From positions 62,001-126,000 of the forward strand of contig NZ_FXTN01000003.1 of the NCBI RefSeq assembly GCF_900182595.1: 64,000 nucleotides of DNA, read 5' to 3'. Below, piece by piece: positions 1 to 8,300 of the stretch; positions within the stretch are counted from its first letter, which is position 1; every line of letters begins with the position of its first letter. This DNA is from Pedobacter westerhofensis. GTDB taxonomy: Bacteria; Bacteroidota; Bacteroidia; Sphingobacteriales; Sphingobacteriaceae. The notes under the pieces were generated by a model. That model saw nothing but the letters and a program-made list of their open reading frames with translations, searched no databases and was not told where the DNA came from. The position numbers were made by a program, and so were the translations under genes.

Positions 1-108
1 AAAATTGAGATCTCCTCCAAGAAAATAGAAAATGTACTCGGCAATGCGCTTAGCGGTATTAACGGTGCAGCCAAACCCAGCCGCTCAAAGCCAGAGTACC
101 ATTCTTAA
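1..108 (+). CDS. 3' end of an unidentified gene (partial, runs off left edge)
   Basis: The first plus-strand frame is open from base 1 to a TAA at 106-108. It encodes 35 residues containing KIENVLGNALSGINGAAK and ending in PEYHS. The stop directly abuts the stop of the convergent gene that begins at 109, which is how real convergent genes often pack. No domain can be recognised in so short a tail, and no product is proposed. The opposite strand is also open in one frame here, so this is a reasoned guess from codon pattern and gene packing. Confidence 0.4.
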   Translation, partial: KIEISSKKIENVLGNALSGINGAAKPSRSKPEYHS

Positions 109-1770
109 TTATACCTCAGCAAGGTACTTATGTACAAAGCTGATAGCCATAGAACCTTCGCCTACGGCAGAGGCTACTCTGTTCATTGCTCCTGCGCGCA
201 CGTCTCCTGCGGCAAAGATCCCTGCACAGCTGGTCTCCAGAAGATAGGGATCACGCTCCAGTTTCCAGGTCTTTTTAAATTCATCATAATTGCGGAGCTC
301 CCGTCCTGTCTCAATAAAATCCCTGTCATTTTTAATAATCTCCAGTTTGATCCAGTCAGTATATGGCCGGGCACCGATAAAGATGTACAAAGCTCCGGCT
401 TCCCTGGTTTCGGTCTCCTTAGTCAGGATATTAATCAGGGTCAGTTTTTCCAGATGACCATCTCCTGTTGCCTCAAACAATTCTGTATTTGGCAGTACAT
501 GGATATTTGGAGTAAGTTCTATCTGCTCAATCAGGTAGGCCGACATGGTAGCTGAAAGGTCGTCCTTGCGAATGATGATGCTCACATTTGCGGCAAATTT
601 GGACAGATACATGGCCGATTGTCCGGCAGAATTGCCACCACCGATAATAAAAACATCCCTTCCCTTACAGGCCGATGCTTCAGTATTTGCGGCACCATAA
701 TAGATACCGGCGCCAGTGAAATTTTCCACACCCTTTACTTCAAGCTTGCGGTAATCCACACCCGTGGTAATGACCACTGAGCGGGTAAGAATATCAGGGC
801 CGTCGTCAAGTACAATCGTTTTGTATCCATCTTTTTGTTTGATGTCACTTACCGACTGTGGCGAGAGGAATGCAGCACCTAAGCGCGTGGCCTGGCTCAT
901 TGCCCGCCGCGTGAGGTCGGCACCGCTCAAACCTGAGGGAAAGCCAAGATAATTCTCTATTCTCGAACTGGTACCAGCCTGTCCTCCGGGGGCTTTGCGC
1001 TCGATCATCAGGGTCTTTAAACCCTCAGAGGCACCATATACCGCAGCAGCAAGACCTGCCGGTCCGGCGCCAATAATTACCACATCGTAGATATCATGCA
1101 TCACATCCGGGTTCTTCCCAACCTTTGCTGCGATATCCTTAATAGAAGGCTTTTTCAGAAAAGAGCCATCATCAAAAAATACCAGCGGAAGATCGTCGTT
1201 ACATAGGTTATTGATACTGAGCAGACTTGCAGCATCAGGGTGCGTCTGTACGTCCAGCCAGCGGTAAGGGATCAGATTGCTTCCCAGGTAATCCTTTACC
1301 TGGTGAGACTGAGGCGAGAACTGAAATCCTACCAGCTTAATCCCTTTGAATTCTGGGATATAATCACCCTGCCAGTCGTCGAGCAGGTCATTGATCACAG
1401 GGTAAAGTTTTTCCTCAGGCGGGTCCCATGGTTTAATCAGGTAATAATCTAGTTTTACATCATTGATTGCCTTAATCGCGGCATCAGTATCCGAATAGGC
1501 GGTAAGCAAGACGCGCTTGGCATCCGGGAATATCTTTATTGCTTTTTCGAGGAAGGCCACACCTTCCATCTCGGGCATCCGCTGATCACAGAGAAAAAGC
1601 GCGATTACATCAGAACTGTTTTTCAGATCCGTCAGGGCCTCCAGTGCTTCATTCGCAGAGGTAGTACTGATGATTTTATATTCATTACCGTATTGCCTCT
1701 TCAGGTCACGGCTGATGGCACGTAATACCTGTGGATCGTCATCAATAGAAAAAATTATAGGGAGATTCAT
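109..1770 (-). CDS. Response regulator fused to glutaredoxin-like and thioredoxin-reductase-like domains
   Basis: This 553-residue soluble protein has three parts. Residues 1-130 are a CheY-like receiver with acidic pocket IDDD at 9-12, phospho-acceptor Asp62 in LCDQRMP, and Lys113 in IKPWD. Residues 143-220 resemble a glutaredoxin fold, but SPQSHQ stands where CPxC would be, so the active cysteines are missing. Residues 228-553 are a thioredoxin-reductase-type FAD/NAD(P)H module with FAD motif GAGPAG (234-239), nucleotide motif GGGNSA (about 377-382) and a C-terminal FAAGDVR. The redox CxxC that should precede the NAD(P)H motif is absent; the segment reads GAANTEASAC. It should therefore bind flavin and pyridine nucleotide but cannot be a classical thioredoxin reductase. 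The histidine kinase gene 35 bp upstream on the same strand is the likely partner. Phosphorylation may control an oxidoreductase or an electron-donor output (inference). Confidence 0.88.
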   Translation of the reverse strand: MNLPIIFSIDDDPQVLRAISRDLKRQYGNEYKIISTTSANEALEALTDLKNSSDVIALFLCDQRMPEMEGVAFLEKAIKIFPDAKRVLLTAYSDTDAAIKAINDVKLDYYLIKPWDPPEEKLYPVINDLLDDWQGDYIPEFKGIKLVGFQFSPQSHQVKDYLGSNLIPYRWLDVQTHPDAASLLSINNLCNDDLPLVFFDDGSFLKKPSIKDIAAKVGKNPDVMHDIYDVVIIGAGPAGLAAAVYGASEGLKTLMIERKAPGGQAGTSSRIENYLGFPSGLSGADLTRRAMSQATRLGAAFLSPQSVSDIKQKDGYKTIVLDDGPDILTRSVVITTGVDYRKLEVKGVENFTGAGIYYGAANTEASACKGRDVFIIGGGNSAGQSAMYLSKFAANVSIIIRKDDLSATMSAYLIEQIELTPNIHVLPNTELFEATGDGHLEKLTLINILTKETETREAGALYIFIGARPYTDWIKLEIIKNDRDFIETGRELRNYDEFKKTWKLERDPYLLETSCAGIFAAGDVRAGAMNRVASAVGEGSMAISFVHKYLAEV

Positions 1771-1805
1771 ATCGCAATCTATTGTAATAAGTTAAAAATA
1801 GTATT

Positions 1806-3206
1806 TTAGTTATCCAGCGGGAAGCACACGATAAATTCTGTACGCCCCGGCGCAGATTTCACTTTTACCGAGCCATTGTGCTGATAAATGATCCGCTGCA
1901 CCACCTCCAGCCCCATTCCGGTGCCCTTTCCCATTGGCTTGGTGGTGTAAAAAGGGTCAAATATATTAGGGAGAACTTCAGCCGGGATTCCGGGGCCATC
2001 ATCACTGAGTTTTACCTGAACAAAGTCCTTGTCCCTTTCTGTTTTGATCGTCAGCGTTCCTTTGCCGTTCAGTTCCATGGCATCAATCGCATTGTCAATA
2101 ATATTGGTCCAAACCTGGTTCAGTTCACCGATCAGCCCTTTTACCGGAGGCAGAGTTTCATCATAATCTTCTATCACCTGGATATTCCCTTTCCTGATTT
2201 TATAGCCCAGCATCGTTAGCGTATTGCGTATGCCGGTGTGAATATCCGCAAATTGCTTATCCTGGGCACGATCCATATGTGTAAAATTCTTTATAGATGA
2301 AACCAGGTCTGCAATCCGTTTAGAGGACAGCTGTATATCTTCTACCATCTTTTCAGTGACCAGCAGATTACTGATCAGGTTGAACATGGGAGATAAACTT
2401 GCGGGCGGTATCGCGGCGGCACAAGCCTGCAGGTTCTCTACAGAGAAATTGAAATCAGCAAAGCTCTCAGCGAGAGCATAGCCATTTTCAATGTCATGAT
2501 CCTCAAACCAGTCTGTAATTGCATCTTCCAGGGCCATGCGTTCCTTGAGGCTTAAGCGCGTATTGTCTGATACCGTCAATACTGTAAAAAGTTCCTTATT
2601 GAGCAGGTCAACCTGCTCTTCCTCAATGCGGATCATCACCATATCCTTAAACAGCTTAGGGTCCAGCTTCAGATGCGCCTTTAAAGAATCAGAGTCGCGT
2701 GCAATCGCAGATGCAGGGTTATTCAGTTCATGCGCCAGGCCGGCAGACAGCTTGCCCAGTGCCATCATTTTTTCATTCTGCTGCTGCAAGGCCGTAAAAT
2801 CCCTTACACGGTTACTCATCACATGCACAAATGCCTGTGTCAGTTCAAAATGCTCTTTGATCAGTTCAGGCAGCTTTTCCGTCGGGAAGCTCAATGTGTG
2901 CAATGTACCAACGGCAACGGCATATCCTCCTGCTACCTTACCTCTTGAATAAGGCATATATCCGGTAATATCGCCCCTGCCAAACGTAATATAATCCCTT
3001 CTGGAACCATTCTGTATCATGTAAAACTGTATGCCCCCATCTATTACGATATGAGGCCCGGTAAGCGTTTCACCGGGTTTAAATAAAATCTCCCCGTCAT
3101 CAGTTACCCGGTTCTCACTGTGATCTATAAACCATTGTAACTGCTTATCGGGAACGTTAATAAAAACTTCGAGCGATTTAAGCCAGGATATGTCTACCGT
3201 TTGCAT
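1806..3206 (-). CDS. Sensor histidine kinase with N-terminal cyclic-nucleotide-binding-type domain
   Basis: A 466-residue protein with no signal peptide and no clear membrane segment, so probably cytosolic. Residues about 10-135 form a cNMP/Crp-type beta-roll sensor (FKPGETLTG near 42-50). The HisKA helix carries GKLSAGLAHELNNPAS, with His159 as phospho-acceptor. The HATPase_c domain shows the N box (WTNIIDNAIDAM), G1 box (DDGPGIP), an F box (PFYTTKP) and the G2 box (GKGTGMGLEVV). This pattern is typical of kinases that phosphorylate a separate receiver. The receiver/oxidoreductase fusion lies immediately downstream on the same strand, which makes it the obvious target. The ligand of the sensor domain cannot be read from sequence. 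It is transcribed away from the divergent cysC gene, and the 210-bp spacer between them holds two direct repeats. Confidence 0.87.
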   Translation of the reverse strand: MQTVDISWLKSLEVFINVPDKQLQWFIDHSENRVTDDGEILFKPGETLTGPHIVIDGGIQFYMIQNGSRRDYITFGRGDITGYMPYSRGKVAGGYAVAVGTLHTLSFPTEKLPELIKEHFELTQAFVHVMSNRVRDFTALQQQNEKMMALGKLSAGLAHELNNPASAIARDSDSLKAHLKLDPKLFKDMVMIRIEEEQVDLLNKELFTVLTVSDNTRLSLKERMALEDAITDWFEDHDIENGYALAESFADFNFSVENLQACAAAIPPASLSPMFNLISNLLVTEKMVEDIQLSSKRIADLVSSIKNFTHMDRAQDKQFADIHTGIRNTLTMLGYKIRKGNIQVIEDYDETLPPVKGLIGELNQVWTNIIDNAIDAMELNGKGTLTIKTERDKDFVQVKLSDDGPGIPAEVLPNIFDPFYTTKPMGKGTGMGLEVVQRIIYQHNGSVKVKSAPGRTEFIVCFPLDN

Positions 3207-3317
3207 GCGATAAATTTAGTTAAATCCTGTATGACTCTCGTATGAAAAACTACTATATATTTCTTCAGGGTGTCAAATTAGTTGTAAAAAAATGTTAAAA
3301 TAAAAGATACCTGCTTC

Positions 3318-3349
3318 ATTGGTCGACACATATTAGTTATTGGTCGATA
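3318..3349. promoter_or_regulatory. Direct repeat pair, possible operator between histidine kinase and cysC
   Basis: ATTGGTCGACA at 3318-3328 and ATTGGTCGATA at 3339-3349 are 10/11 identical and start exactly 21 bp apart, two helical turns. They sit in the divergent intergenic region, 68 bp before the cysC start and 112 bp from the kinase start. Same-face spacing suits a dimeric or cooperative DNA-binding protein. No regulator is identified, and one pair could arise by chance. Confidence 0.35.
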
Positions 3350-3416
3350 CTATAGCTTCAGGGAATAATTTATCAGAAAACTCCGCGTTTCCTAATCAAT
3401 TAAACTGCTGATTGAT

Positions 3417-3938
3417 ATGGTATTATTATTATGCGGTCTCTCCGGCGCAGGAAAGACTACACTCGCAAATACGGTAAAAAACCGTCTGGACCAGTCTGGA
3501 TTGAATACCGAAATCATAGATGGTGATGAGTACAGGAGCACCCTTTTCAGAGAGCTCAGCTATTCAAAGCCAGACAGGCTGGAGAATATCCGCAGGCTGG
3601 GATTTATCGCCAATAAATTTTCCGAACGCGGCATTGTGACCATTGTAAGTGCGATCAATCCCTATGATGAGGTGCGGGAAGAACTGAAAGACACCTATGA
3701 GAATGTGAAAACCATCTTTGTGGATTGTCCTGTAAGAACGCTGATCGGAAGGGATACCAAGGGACTATACAAGAGAGCCCTGCTCCCTGACGGCCATCCC
3801 GAAAAAATCAGTAACCTTACAGGCATCAATGATCCCTTTGATGTACCGTCGTCACCAGATCTTTATATCAATACAGATGTACTGGACATCCAGGAATGCA
3901 CCTCGCTTCTTTGCAATTTTATCATCGACAATAACTGA
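3417..3938 (+). CDS. cysC: Adenylylsulfate kinase (APS kinase)
   Basis: This 173-residue cytosolic enzyme would phosphorylate adenosine 5'-phosphosulfate with ATP to give PAPS. Visible motifs are the P-loop GLSGAGKT (residues 7-14), the substrate-side DGDEYR (about 36-41) and the APS-kinase signature RDTKGLYKRAL following FVDCPVRTL. It is slightly shorter than the usual ~200-residue bacterial form because it lacks the N-terminal extension, but the core is complete. The stop is followed almost at once by a sulfotransferase gene, so PAPS made here probably serves a sulfation reaction and not only sulfate assimilation. ATP sulfurylase (cysDN or sat) is not in this window. The ATG at 3417 puts the first beta strand directly at the N-terminus, as expected for this kinase core. 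Confidence 0.9.
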   Translation: MVLLLCGLSGAGKTTLANTVKNRLDQSGLNTEIIDGDEYRSTLFRELSYSKPDRLENIRRLGFIANKFSERGIVTIVSAINPYDEVREELKDTYENVKTIFVDCPVRTLIGRDTKGLYKRALLPDGHPEKISNLTGINDPFDVPSSPDLYINTDVLDIQECTSLLCNFIIDNN

Positions 3939-3939
3939 T

Positions 3940-4743
3940 TTGGATAGTACGATCTTAATTATCGCCGGAATGCACCGGTCGGGCACATCGGTATTAAGCC
4001 AGTGGCTCAATCATTGTGGCCTGCACCTGGGAGAGCGCCTTCTGGGCCCCGCAATAGGCAACACAGAAGGCCATTTCGAAGATCTGGATTTCCTGGAATT
4101 CCATCAGGAGATCCTGAAAGAAGGATACATTCATGAGCCCGTGTCTGAACTTTCTGTTTATCAGACAGAGAAACTGCGGTCAATCATCGCTTTCAAAAAT
4201 TCGCTTCAGCAGCAATGGGGATGGAAAGAACCCAGAACCTGTTTATTTCTCAATCATTACCAGTCTCTTATTCCTGAGGCGCACTACCTTGTCATCATCC
4301 GCAGTTACCGTGAAACTGTAAGTTCTTTAATCCAGCGGGACCTCAAAGAACTGGATAAATATTATTTATCAAAAAGCTGGATGTCCAGGCAGAACTGGAT
4401 CAAAAGAAAAAGAAGTATCAGGGCAAAAGAACTGTATCATGCTAAAGCGGAATTCTATCTCAGGGTCTGGGTTGCCTATAACGAAGCAATTTTACAGGCA
4501 ATGGAAAGCCTGCCGGGGCATCAGTTTGTGGTAACCGATCATGGTCAGCTTACTGAGCAGCATAGGGATATATTTGATACGCTGGTGAATAAATGGGGTT
4601 TTTCACTACGCGCAGCAGACTTCAGCCATATCTATAAAAAAGCACTTTTGAGCGAGGTTACAGACATTGATCCTTTTGTATTGGATCAAAGCTTATTGCA
4701 AAAAGCGGTAAAGCTTGAGCACGAAATCAGGGCCTACCTGTAG
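3940..4743 (+). CDS. PAPS-dependent sulfotransferase family protein
   Basis: The predicted product is about 267 residues. The N-terminal strand-loop ILIIAGMHRSGTSVLSQWL is the sulfotransferase 5'-phosphosulfate-binding loop. The following NTEGHFEDLDFLEFH and the later VIIRSYRETVSSLIQRD (3'-phosphate-binding region) match a bacterial sulfotransferase family often found with glycan or lipid modification genes. The start is uncertain. An in-frame ATG at 3829 would overlap cysC by 110 bp, and the ATG at 3970 would remove the first beta strand. A TTG at 3940, one base after the cysC stop, keeps the fold intact and implies translational coupling, so I chose it. The acceptor substrate is unknown. 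The tight link to cysC suggests a two-gene PAPS synthesis and transfer unit. Confidence 0.8.
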   Translation: MDSTILIIAGMHRSGTSVLSQWLNHCGLHLGERLLGPAIGNTEGHFEDLDFLEFHQEILKEGYIHEPVSELSVYQTEKLRSIIAFKNSLQQQWGWKEPRTCLFLNHYQSLIPEAHYLVIIRSYRETVSSLIQRDLKELDKYYLSKSWMSRQNWIKRKRSIRAKELYHAKAEFYLRVWVAYNEAILQAMESLPGHQFVVTDHGQLTEQHRDIFDTLVNKWGFSLRAADFSHIYKKALLSEVTDIDPFVLDQSLLQKAVKLEHEIRAYL

Positions 4744-4810
4744 TATCAATGATTAAAAATTGACTTAAGACCAATATAAACCTTAATTTTAAGCCGATTT
4801 TAAATATCGG

Positions 4811-5539
4811 ATGACAGAAAATAGAGTACCCCCTGAATTATTTGTAGTTGGAGCCGGCCCGGGTGATATCGATCTGATGACGATTAAAGGTTATAAGATA
4901 TTACAGCAGGCAGACGTTATCCTCTATGATAATCTGGCCAATAAAGAACTATTAGACATTGCAAGGGAAGACTGTGAGAAAATATATGTGGGTAAACAGC
5001 CTTACGGAGAGTATACCCCACAGGAAACTATTCACGAACTGATCAGGCATTACGCATTTGCTAAAGGAAAAGTAGTGCGCTTAAAGGGTGGTGATCCTTT
5101 CATCTTTGGCAGAGGTTTTGAAGAAATTCTTTTTGCCCGTGAACATGGTATCAAAACCCACTTTGTACCGGGTATTTCCAGTATGCAGGCTATAGGTTTT
5201 GAGGATATACCGCTCACGCACAGAAATGTAAGTGAAAGCATATGGGTAGTTACAGGAACAAAAAAAGACGGAACCTTATCGGCCGACCTCAGGTTGGCCA
5301 TGCAGAGCAATGCCACTGTAGTGATCTATATGGGCATGAAACAGCTGGCCTCTATTGCAAATACGTATATCGAAGCAGATAAGGGAAATACTCCTGCAGC
5401 GATCATTCAGCATGCCTCCCTTCCTGAACAGAAATCAGTTAAAGGACTTGCGCAGGATCTGCCGGCAATGGCCGCTTCAGCGCAGCTCAGCTACCCTGCA
5501 ATCATCATCATTGGAGCAGTTGTAAACTTATCATTATGA
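4811..5539 (+). CDS. cobA: Uroporphyrinogen-III C-methyltransferase (SUMT)
   Basis: This 242-residue SAM-dependent tetrapyrrole methyltransferase is close to the normal length for stand-alone CobA. It shows the N-terminal loop VGAGPGDIDLMTIKG, then LYDNL, then the SAM-binding GGDPFIFGRGFEE, and GISSMQAIGFEDIPLTHR. It methylates uroporphyrinogen III at C2 and C7 to form precorrin-2, the branch point for siroheme and cobalamin. There is no CysG-type dehydrogenase/ferrochelatase domain. Its stop overlaps the cbiX start by 4 bp, so the pair is co-translated and feeds the cobalamin branch. The corrin-ring operon converges on them from the opposite strand. Confidence 0.93.
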   Translation: MTENRVPPELFVVGAGPGDIDLMTIKGYKILQQADVILYDNLANKELLDIAREDCEKIYVGKQPYGEYTPQETIHELIRHYAFAKGKVVRLKGGDPFIFGRGFEEILFAREHGIKTHFVPGISSMQAIGFEDIPLTHRNVSESIWVVTGTKKDGTLSADLRLAMQSNATVVIYMGMKQLASIANTYIEADKGNTPAAIIQHASLPEQKSVKGLAQDLPAMAASAQLSYPAIIIIGAVVNLSL

Positions 5540-6492
5540 AGGAAGGAGCAATGATCAGAGAAGGTGTACTGCTTTGCGGCCATGGCAGCAGAAAAACCTC
5601 CGGTGTAGAAGAATTTAAAAAACTGGTAGAAATCTTAAAAGACCGCTACAAAAGCGATTATGAGGTGGATTATGGTTTTTTAGAATTTAACCACCCGCTA
5701 TTTGAAGCAGCTGTAGAGCGCTTGTACAGTAAAGGCGTGCGTGTTATTTATGCCCTGCCGGTAATCTTATTTGCAGGTGCACATGCAAAAAACGATATTC
5801 CATACGAGTTAAATACCATCCAGTCTTACTATCCTGATCTTCAAATCAAAATGGGCAGTCCTATTGGTGTAAATTCCTTTGTTTTGGATCTCGCAAAAAA
5901 GAGAATTGAAGAGACGGAACGCCTTTTATCTCCGATGGACCGCAGGGAGACTTGTCTGGTTGTGGTAGGAAGAGGCACTACAGATCCTGACGCCAACAGC
6001 GATGTGACCAAACTGATGAGCATGCTTTGGGAAGGGATGGGCTTTGGCTTTGCCACTACGGCCTACAGCGGTACGGCGTACCCTTCTGTTGAACAATCCC
6101 TGGAACTGGTAGAAAAACTGGGCTTTAAAAGAACCATAGCCATTCCTTTTTTCTTTTTCAGCGGAATATTACTGGACAGGATCAATGCTACGCTGGAAGA
6201 AAAAAACAGCCGCTCTGCACAAGAGTTTATTTATACTGCACCATTTGGTACGGACGAGCTGATGCTGAAAGCATTTGATACCCGTTTGGAAGAAGCAGTA
6301 CATGGAACAGGAAATATGAACTGCCAGCTTTGCAAATACCGCAAACAAATTATTGGTTTTGAAGAAGAGGTAGGAAAAGAACAGATAGGCCATCATCTCA
6401 ACGTAAAGGGTGTGCTGTTTGAAGAAGATGAAAAACCTGGGGAGAAAAAAAACAGCCTGGGCAGTCAGTTTAAAAAACTGCTGGGGATATAA
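5536..6492 (+). CDS. cbiX: Sirohydrochlorin cobaltochelatase, long CbiX with C-terminal MxCxxC motif
   Basis: This 318-residue tandem-domain chelatase inserts cobalt into sirohydrochlorin, which commits the route to early cobalt insertion. The first half has LLCGHGSRKTSG and the metal-site region LFAGAHAKNDIP. The second half repeats the fold with VVVGRGTTDPDANSD and IPFFFFSGILLDRI. Near the end MNCQLC fits the MxCxxC motif known from long CbiX proteins, where it holds an iron-sulfur cluster. The following tail is charged and contains HH. The gene overlaps cobA by 4 bp, and its 3' end overlaps the convergent permease gene by 23 bp. The ATG at 5536 was chosen for coupling to cobA; a second in-frame ATG lies at 5551. 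Confidence 0.9.
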   Translation: MKEGAMIREGVLLCGHGSRKTSGVEEFKKLVEILKDRYKSDYEVDYGFLEFNHPLFEAAVERLYSKGVRVIYALPVILFAGAHAKNDIPYELNTIQSYYPDLQIKMGSPIGVNSFVLDLAKKRIEETERLLSPMDRRETCLVVVGRGTTDPDANSDVTKLMSMLWEGMGFGFATTAYSGTAYPSVEQSLELVEKLGFKRTIAIPFFFFSGILLDRINATLEEKNSRSAQEFIYTAPFGTDELMLKAFDTRLEEAVHGTGNMNCQLCKYRKQIIGFEEEVGKEQIGHHLNVKGVLFEEDEKPGEKKNSLGSQFKKLLGI

Positions 6493-7195
6493 CCAGCGTA
6501 TAAATCCAGATACATCCAATGGTGATCGACGCCAGTCCGGCAATGCCGTTCATCCATTTAAATATGGCCATATTCTTCTCCAGGAAACGGCTCATGGTGT
6601 GGATCAGCACATAACTGTACACGCTCATGGCCACGATAATCCCCACAGATTCTATCACCAGAACCAGGATCGAAGCGCCAACGGTTGGTGCGCTGATCAC
6701 CAAAGCTGTGGTTAAAGCCCCACCCGTTCCGGCCAGTCCGTGCAGCATCCCTACCCAAAACGATCTGGTCAAAGGATTCATCGCTATTTCCTCACCTCTT
6801 TTCCCATGCAGGTGAATCGGATTGGAAGCCAGGTGCTCGTGGGCTTCAATTTTCTTGTTGTCGCTGATCATTTCATTGATCTTATAATTGCTGCGTATTG
6901 CATTCAGCCCCAGGATGACCATGATTGGCCCGATTGCAATTTCTGCCCATTCAGAGATGTTTGTCACGTATCGGTGCAGCGAAGCCTTAAAGATCAGCGC
7001 GATCACCCCAAAAATAATCAGCGTTACAGAATGCCCCAGCGCCCATTGCGAGGCCCTGAAAATTACACGCCAGGAAATCCGCTTTTTATTGACAGCCTGC
7101 TCTGATGCTAAAACAGACACCGCTGTAACATGGTCGGGTTCAAAAGAATGTAAAATGCCGGCAATCAGCGGGCGGCTGATACTAAGAAAATTCAT
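6470..7195 (-). CDS. Cobalt/nickel transporter, NicO/UreH-type integral membrane protein
   Basis: This 241-residue inner-membrane protein has about six hydrophobic segments. The first helix carries HSFEPDHVTAVSVL, the HxxEPDH metal-selectivity signature of UreH/NicO-like permeases. A second conserved helix reads GMLHGLAGTGGALTTAL. A hydrophilic loop rich in His, Asp and Glu (EAHEHLASNPIHLHGKR) lies between the transmembrane halves and may bind metal. It is the last gene of the corrin operon and overlaps cbiD by 14 bp. This placement makes cobalt uptake for CbiX the likeliest role. Specificity for Co over Ni cannot be read from sequence. Confidence 0.85.
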   Translation of the reverse strand: MNFLSISRPLIAGILHSFEPDHVTAVSVLASEQAVNKKRISWRVIFRASQWALGHSVTLIIFGVIALIFKASLHRYVTNISEWAEIAIGPIMVILGLNAIRSNYKINEMISDNKKIEAHEHLASNPIHLHGKRGEEIAMNPLTRSFWVGMLHGLAGTGGALTTALVISAPTVGASILVLVIESVGIIVAMSVYSYVLIHTMSRFLEKNMAIFKWMNGIAGLASITIGCIWIYTLVISPAVF

Positions 7196-8288
7196 TTGGA
7201 TATTGTATGTAATTTCCCTCCCTGCTGATCAGGAACAATACCAGCTCAGTTGAAGGAATTAATGCCGAACAATTCTCATAACAGGCCTTTAGCAGGGCCT
7301 GATAGAAAGGTTCAGCGCTGGCAAAGCTAAACAATTCGGTTAATCGGCCGGCCATATTAAATGATAAAATCTTGTTTAACTGTTCCTCAGGATACCCGGC
7401 ATCTTTAGCCATCTGCCATACAAACTCCTTGTTCCAGGTATTTTTACCGCTGTGGGTATCTAACATACCCTCCGCCAGTTTTACTGACTTACCCAGCATA
7501 ATCCCCAGGTTAACCTTTTTGATCGCCGGGCTTTGTGCGATTTTTTCTAGGGTTTCCCCTATCCAGTTGCCATAATGGATAAAGGCAAATTCAGGCAGAT
7601 CCGGAAACAAAAGCTTTAAGCTTTTTTCGCTTCTTGCACCGGAGTTGATCACAAGCTCCTGTGCAGCATTCGCAACTGCAACATCGATCCCCTGTGTGAT
7701 GCTCGCAATATAGGAGGAGGCAGAAAATGGAGTTACAATACCGGTGGTACCCAGAATAGAGATCCCTCCGGTAATACCCAGCCGTTCATTCAATGTCCTT
7801 TTAGCAATCAGTTCGCCGTCTTCCACAAAGATTTCAATGTCTACTCCCTGATGCTCCAGCTGATATTCTGACAACAGTTTTTTACAGGCATTTTGCATCA
7901 TTTGCCGAGGAACAGGGTTGATTGCCGGTTCCCCTACGCTGATTTCCAAACCAGGGAGGGTAACTTTACCTACGCCCCTGCCTTGTAAAAAGGTGATTTT
8001 TCCCGAGTGGTTTAAACTGACGGCAGCCCCGATAATTGCGCCATGCGTAACATCAGGATCATCTCCGGCATCCTTACGTGTGGTACAGGCACAGGACAAT
8101 AAATTGAGATCACAGGAAATGAGCTCAAAGGAGGGCTCTTGTCCGCCGGGGAGAATAATCTGTACTGCTGTTACCTTTTGCTGAGTAATCAATGCCAGCA
8201 GGGCCGCCTTTGTACAGGCAGTTGCACAGGCACCAGTAGTAAATCCCGTTTTTAAAGGGCCATCCGGTATGGGTTGGAGTTCACTCAT
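7182..8288 (-). CDS. cbiD: Cobalt-precorrin-5B (C1)-methyltransferase
   Basis: A 368-residue protein of the expected CbiD length. It begins with the family hallmark LKTGFTTGACATACTKAALLAL and continues with TRKDAGDDPDVTHGAIIGA, GRGVGKVTLPGL, GEPAINPVPRQM and LGTTGIVTPFSA. CbiD methylates C1 of cobalt-precorrin-5B and marks the anaerobic-type cobalamin route; it replaces the CobF step of the aerobic route. The gene lies 12 bp after cobK and overlaps the permease gene by 14 bp within the operon. Confidence 0.95.
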   Translation of the reverse strand: MSELQPIPDGPLKTGFTTGACATACTKAALLALITQQKVTAVQIILPGGQEPSFELISCDLNLLSCACTTRKDAGDDPDVTHGAIIGAAVSLNHSGKITFLQGRGVGKVTLPGLEISVGEPAINPVPRQMMQNACKKLLSEYQLEHQGVDIEIFVEDGELIAKRTLNERLGITGGISILGTTGIVTPFSASSYIASITQGIDVAVANAAQELVINSGARSEKSLKLLFPDLPEFAFIHYGNWIGETLEKIAQSPAIKKVNLGIMLGKSVKLAEGMLDTHSGKNTWNKEFVWQMAKDAGYPEEQLNKILSFNMAGRLTELFSFASAEPFYQALLKACYENCSALIPSTELVLFLISREGNYIQYPNEFS

Positions 8289-8300
8289 TTATCCTGCTGG

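Noticed and set aside
109..1770. Calling the fusion a functional thioredoxin reductase
   Set aside because: No CxxC is present anywhere in the protein; only the flavin and nucleotide sites are intact.
3829..3939. Sulfotransferase start at ATG 3829 overlapping cysC
   Set aside because: It would need a 110-bp overlap with a well-conserved CysC C-terminus and add residues without homology to the fold. TTG at 3940 fits better.
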